Below, piece by piece: positions 62,201 through 64,000 of a stretch of 64,000 nt of DNA. This DNA comes from Candidatus Saccharimonadales bacterium. Its GTDB lineage: Bacteria > Patescibacteriota > Saccharimonadia > Saccharimonadales > Saccharimonadaceae. The notes under the pieces are model-generated. The model ran no database searches, was not told the origin of the DNA, and saw only the letters and a program-made list of their open reading frames with translations. The DNA is taken from assembly GCA_035697325.1 (NCBI GenBank), contig DASSDB010000002.1, forward strand, positions 519,426-583,425, in the 5' to 3' direction. Every line of letters starts with the position of its first letter. Position 1 is the stretch's first letter. The position numbers were made by a program, and so were the translations under genes.

Positions 62201-63014
62201 ATATACGGATAAAGAGCGGCTTACCTGGGAACGTGAGCTGCTCGGGCTCTATATTAGTGCTCATCCGCTTGATAATTATGATGCGTATTTTAATGAGCAA
62301 ACGATTCCACTTGCGAGTATGAAGCCTGAAATTGACGGCAAAAAAGCAACGATCGGAGGGCTCGTAACAACGGTGCGTACGATTGTGACTAAAAGCGGAA
62401 CCAAGATGGCATTTTTAGGCCTCGAGGATAAGACGGGCGAGGGTGAAGTGATTGTTTTTCCAAATCTCTACGAACAAGTCGGTGCCAAATTAGTGCAAGA
62501 TGCGGTGGTACGAGCAAGCGGCAAGGTGAGTGCGCGAGATCGTGATGGTAACGTAGGCGATGAGGCAAAAATGATTGCAGACGAACTAGTAGAAGTGACA
62601 GACGAGGAACTAAGGACATACGAATCCACCGGTCGAAAAATGGATACTCCCAAAATGAGCAGCAAAGTAAAAGCAATGCGCGTAGCGGAATATCGTGCTA
62701 AAAAAACCGGTGGAAGTATTAGTGCGCCAGCCACGACGAAGCCAAGCGACGAGCCGAGCGATAAGCCACGCCCTATCTTGGATATTCCACCCGTAAAGAA
62801 GTTGTTTGTCCATATTAAGCAACCGGATAATCATGAAATACTTCTTCAGCTAAAGCGAATATGTAGTGAGTTTACAGGAAACACTGATATCGTATTAGTA
62901 CTTGGCGAGGATAAGAAATCTGCCATTAGGCTACCTTTCCGTGTTGATGCGAGCGATGGACTTATTGGCGAACTCGTGAAGCTCCTTGGCGAAGATTGCG
63001 TCGTTTTAAAGTAA
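59286..63014 (+). CDS. dnaE: DNA polymerase III alpha subunit
   Basis: 1242 residues. N-terminal PHP domain (YVHLHNHTHHSLLDGL, CAITDHGTMSG), polymerase core with PGRGSAAGSIIAYALRITDL and the catalytic Asp pair in MPDIDVDIQD, CYGLISYWTAYLKAHYPDAF, then an OB fold (about 1010-1090; GGLVTTVRTIVTKSGTKMAF) and a C-terminal domain. Replicative polymerase. TATACT lies ten bases before the ATG. Confidence 0.97.
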   Translation: MGVETKTQSATSAGLKASDYVHLHNHTHHSLLDGLTKVEELVARVKELGMEACAITDHGTMSGTVEFYKAAKEAGVKPIFGMEAYVAARSRFDRDPAKDKARYHLILLAMNETGYKNLMYLSSKANLEGMYYKPRIDHDLLESHNEGLIALSACASGEIGENLRSDNYEEAKKIASWYKGIFGDRYYLELQDHGHPDAPAQWDVQVKINGYLEKLADELDIPCVVTSDGHYLSHDDQDTHEILLCVGTGAFLSDEKRMSLKDFELHVTDPMEIIGRWNKTHPEAVANTRKIADMCNVELDLGRILIPKFPVPEGEDEKSYLDKLVYRGLAMRYNEISEEEANAMNPDDVRPLLAENVRDRLDMELGVLDKMGYNGYFLIVQDFINWGKDQGIIFGPGRGSAAGSIIAYALRITDLDPLKYDLLFERFLNPDRISMPDIDVDIQDTRRDEVIQYCANKYGSDRVSNIVTFGKMAARAAVRDVARVLQVPYSEADRLSKMIPAPVQGRHIPLRKSVVEDADLKKEYETNPTAKTVFDYAMRLEGTIRSHGVHAAGVVIAPDDIVKYVPLEMAQKGVVSTQYPMGPVEELGLLKMDFLGLSNLSIINNALRIIKKVYKNEIDLSKIPLDDTKTYELFQRGDTTGVFQLESAGMKRYLRDLKPTVFEDIIAMVALYRPGPMQFIDSFIKRKHGEEEITYLDKGMENALSPTYGILVYQEQFMQISKEWCGFTGGQADTLRKAVGKKKIDLMRKVKVDFVDGAIKHGGAKKEVAEKFWDQLEEFANYCFNKSHAACYGLISYWTAYLKAHYPDAFMAALMTSDQDDIDRLAIEITECKHMGIKVLAPDVNESYVEFAVVPGQNQIRFGMAAVKGVGVGAVEEVLRAREEGKFLGIEDFAKRVSTSKFNRKAWESLIKSGGFDQFGDRSDLLFNLETIQAFASKVQKEALSGQTDLFGGMNDVANIQPTITMQSAPVKYTDKERLTWERELLGLYISAHPLDNYDAYFNEQTIPLASMKPEIDGKKATIGGLVTTVRTIVTKSGTKMAFLGLEDKTGEGEVIVFPNLYEQVGAKLVQDAVVRASGKVSARDRDGNVGDEAKMIADELVEVTDEELRTYESTGRKMDTPKMSSKVKAMRVAEYRAKKTGGSISAPATTKPSDEPSDKPRPILDIPPVKKLFVHIKQPDNHEILLQLKRICSEFTGNTDIVLVLGEDKKSAIRLPFRVDASDGLIGELVKLLGEDCVVLK

Positions 63015-63024
63015 TCCTAGCGGT

Positions 63025-63054
63025 TTGACACGGTGCTTATCCTTTTGATAGACT
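63025..63054 (+). promoter_or_regulatory. Promoter of secreted CHAP protein gene
   Basis: TTGACA (63025-63030), 18-base spacer, TAGACT (63049-63054), with start codons at 63069 and 63087. Confidence 0.6.
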
Positions 63055-63068
63055 GATAAATAGTGACA

Positions 63069-64000
63069 ATGCACAAGGTTATTACAATGCTAAAACAAAA
63101 ACGCTCCAAAATCGCTATTGGGGTCTGTGCTGTCCTTGTGGCAGTTGCAGGTCCATTACAACTATCGCAATCTGCGCTAGCAGATCGTTATGACGATCAG
63201 ATTCGTGCTATTCAAGCTCAAGTCAACCAATACCAGGCAAGGGCGGGGGAGCTGCGCCAGCAAGGCGATACCCTTCAGGCTGCGCTCGATACAATTACGG
63301 CTGAAAAGAATGCTATCCAGGCTCAGATCAACTTGAACCAAGCAAAATACGACAAACTGACTGCTGACATCGCAACGAACAAGCAGAAACTTGCTGATAA
63401 TCAAACGGCTCTCGGAGGTATTATTGCTGATCTGTATGTAGATGGCTCTATATCCTCACTTGAAATGCTTGCGAGTAGTAAAAACATCGGCGAATACATG
63501 GATAAGAATGAATATCGCACAGCAGCTAGCGAAAAGCTGAGTTCGACGATAGATACTGTCAAAAAGTTGAAAGCGCAACTCGAGTCTGATCAGAAGTCAG
63601 TAGAGGCCGTTCTTGCGGATCAAAAAACCCAGAATGAGGCGTTAGTTGCAAAAGAAGCTCAGCAACAGGCATTGGTAGATCAGACGCGAGGTGAAGAAGC
63701 TGCCTACCAGCAACAAGTGGCAAGCGGTAAGCAACAGATGGCGCAAGTCGCCGCCCAACAGCGCGCTGCCTTGGCGGCGGCAACGAATGGTGGGCGTAAT
63801 AATTCAGGATCCGTAGGCGCTTTTCAATTCCGTAATTACAGTGGCAACATGGGCTGTAGCGGAGGATACCCTTACTGTAACGGTGGTTTAGACTACGGAG
63901 TTGATCCCTGGGGGCTTTACTACCGCGAATGCGTTAGCTACACGGCGTGGGCTGCCGTGAATGTCTACGGTAAAAAAGTAATGAACTTTGCCGGTGCGGG
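63069..64000 (+). CDS. Secreted coiled-coil/CHAP peptidoglycan hydrolase, 3' end cut by window
   Basis: Open to the window edge. The signal peptide IAIGVCAVLVAVAGPLQL ends near SALADRYDD; the ATG at 63087 would also serve. Residues about 40-240 form a long Gln-rich coiled coil (ELRQQGDTLQAALDTITAEK) like PcsB-type proteins, then a Gly/Asn linker and the start of a CHAP domain with its catalytic Cys in YRECVSYTAWAAVNVYG. The catalytic His lies beyond the window. Likely cleaves peptidoglycan during division or at contact with a host. Confidence 0.85.
   Translation, partial: MHKVITMLKQKRSKIAIGVCAVLVAVAGPLQLSQSALADRYDDQIRAIQAQVNQYQARAGELRQQGDTLQAALDTITAEKNAIQAQINLNQAKYDKLTADIATNKQKLADNQTALGGIIADLYVDGSISSLEMLASSKNIGEYMDKNEYRTAASEKLSSTIDTVKKLKAQLESDQKSVEAVLADQKTQNEALVAKEAQQQALVDQTRGEEAAYQQQVASGKQQMAQVAAQQRAALAAATNGGRNNSGSVGAFQFRNYSGNMGCSGGYPYCNGGLDYGVDPWGLYYRECVSYTAWAAVNVYGKKVMNFAGA

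Noticed and set aside
1..64000. CRISPR arrays, insertion sequences or prophage genes
   Set aside because: No regularly spaced repeats, transposase motifs or phage structural genes were found.

Overview
The window reads as part of a small, densely packed genome of a Candidatus Saccharibacteria (TM7, Patescibacteria/CPR) lineage. The grounds are very short intergenic gaps with many ATGA/TAATG overlaps, many promoter -10 boxes lying only 6-9 bases before start codons (apparent leaderless mRNAs), N-terminal anchors of the type '[19 protein letters not shown]', and the combination of a bo3-type quinol oxidase operon with a type II NADH dehydrogenase in an otherwise glycolytic, biosynthetically poor gene set. 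TGA ends pheS, cyoD and the N-terminal transketolase gene at sensible points, so the code is standard and not the UGA=Gly code of Gracilibacteria/Absconditabacteria. The lineage is an inference; no rRNA is present.

Layout. 1-6.7 kb: accessory region with two DHFR/RibD-C-like reductases, a small island (about 0.64-2.54 kb) bounded by a 31-bp direct repeat of the tRNA-Gln(CUG) 3' end, an ArsR-SRPBCC fusion with DUF998 and DUF1579 neighbours, and an AraC regulator with a DUF1801 protein. 6.7-17.5 kb: membrane and envelope genes (CtpE-like P-type ATPase, DHA2 MFS exporter, two VIT/CCC1-like proteins, PAP2 phosphatase, aquaporin-like channel) and RmuC. 17.5-22 kb: pheS-(FMN-binding protein)-pheT. 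22-30 kb: cyoABCDE, a small membrane protein and NDH-2, then FKBP isomerase and thioredoxin reductase. 30-38.6 kb: GDPD, pyrophosphatase, Rel, then GAPDH, RpiB, Rpe, split transketolase and class II aldolase. 38.6-42 kb: a DHCR24-like FAD oxidoreductase facing a Cfa-type methyltransferase. 42-46.5 kb: two PfkB kinases, a LOG-like protein and an anchored protein. 46.5-53 kb: UvrB, an unknown gene, a DEAD-box helicase with a long structured leader, Nudix and an ABC-2 exporter. 53-58 kb: gatC-gatA-(HEPN-like)-gatB-nudix-galU. 58-64 kb: a set of small envelope proteins, DnaE, and the start of a secreted coiled-coil/CHAP hydrolase.

How the parts fit. NDH-2 plus bo3 oxidase would form a two-enzyme aerobic chain oxidising NADH from the GAPDH step; no quinone or early haem synthesis is seen here, so those cofactors would have to come from elsewhere in the genome or from a host. 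The aldolase/transketolase block links glycolysis with the non-oxidative pentose phosphate pathway.

The most unusual feature is a scattered set of single-gene units (about 2.0, 9.1, 9.8, 16.2, 29.7, 33.1, 40.1 and 42.1 kb). Most have GC-rich third codon positions, a clear Shine-Dalgarno site (the 9.8-kb gene only a weak one), in several cases a near-consensus promoter, and a long GC-rich hairpin just after the stop. They sit between native transcription units and never inside operons. They look like independently acquired orphan 'cassettes' and contrast with the leaderless native genes.
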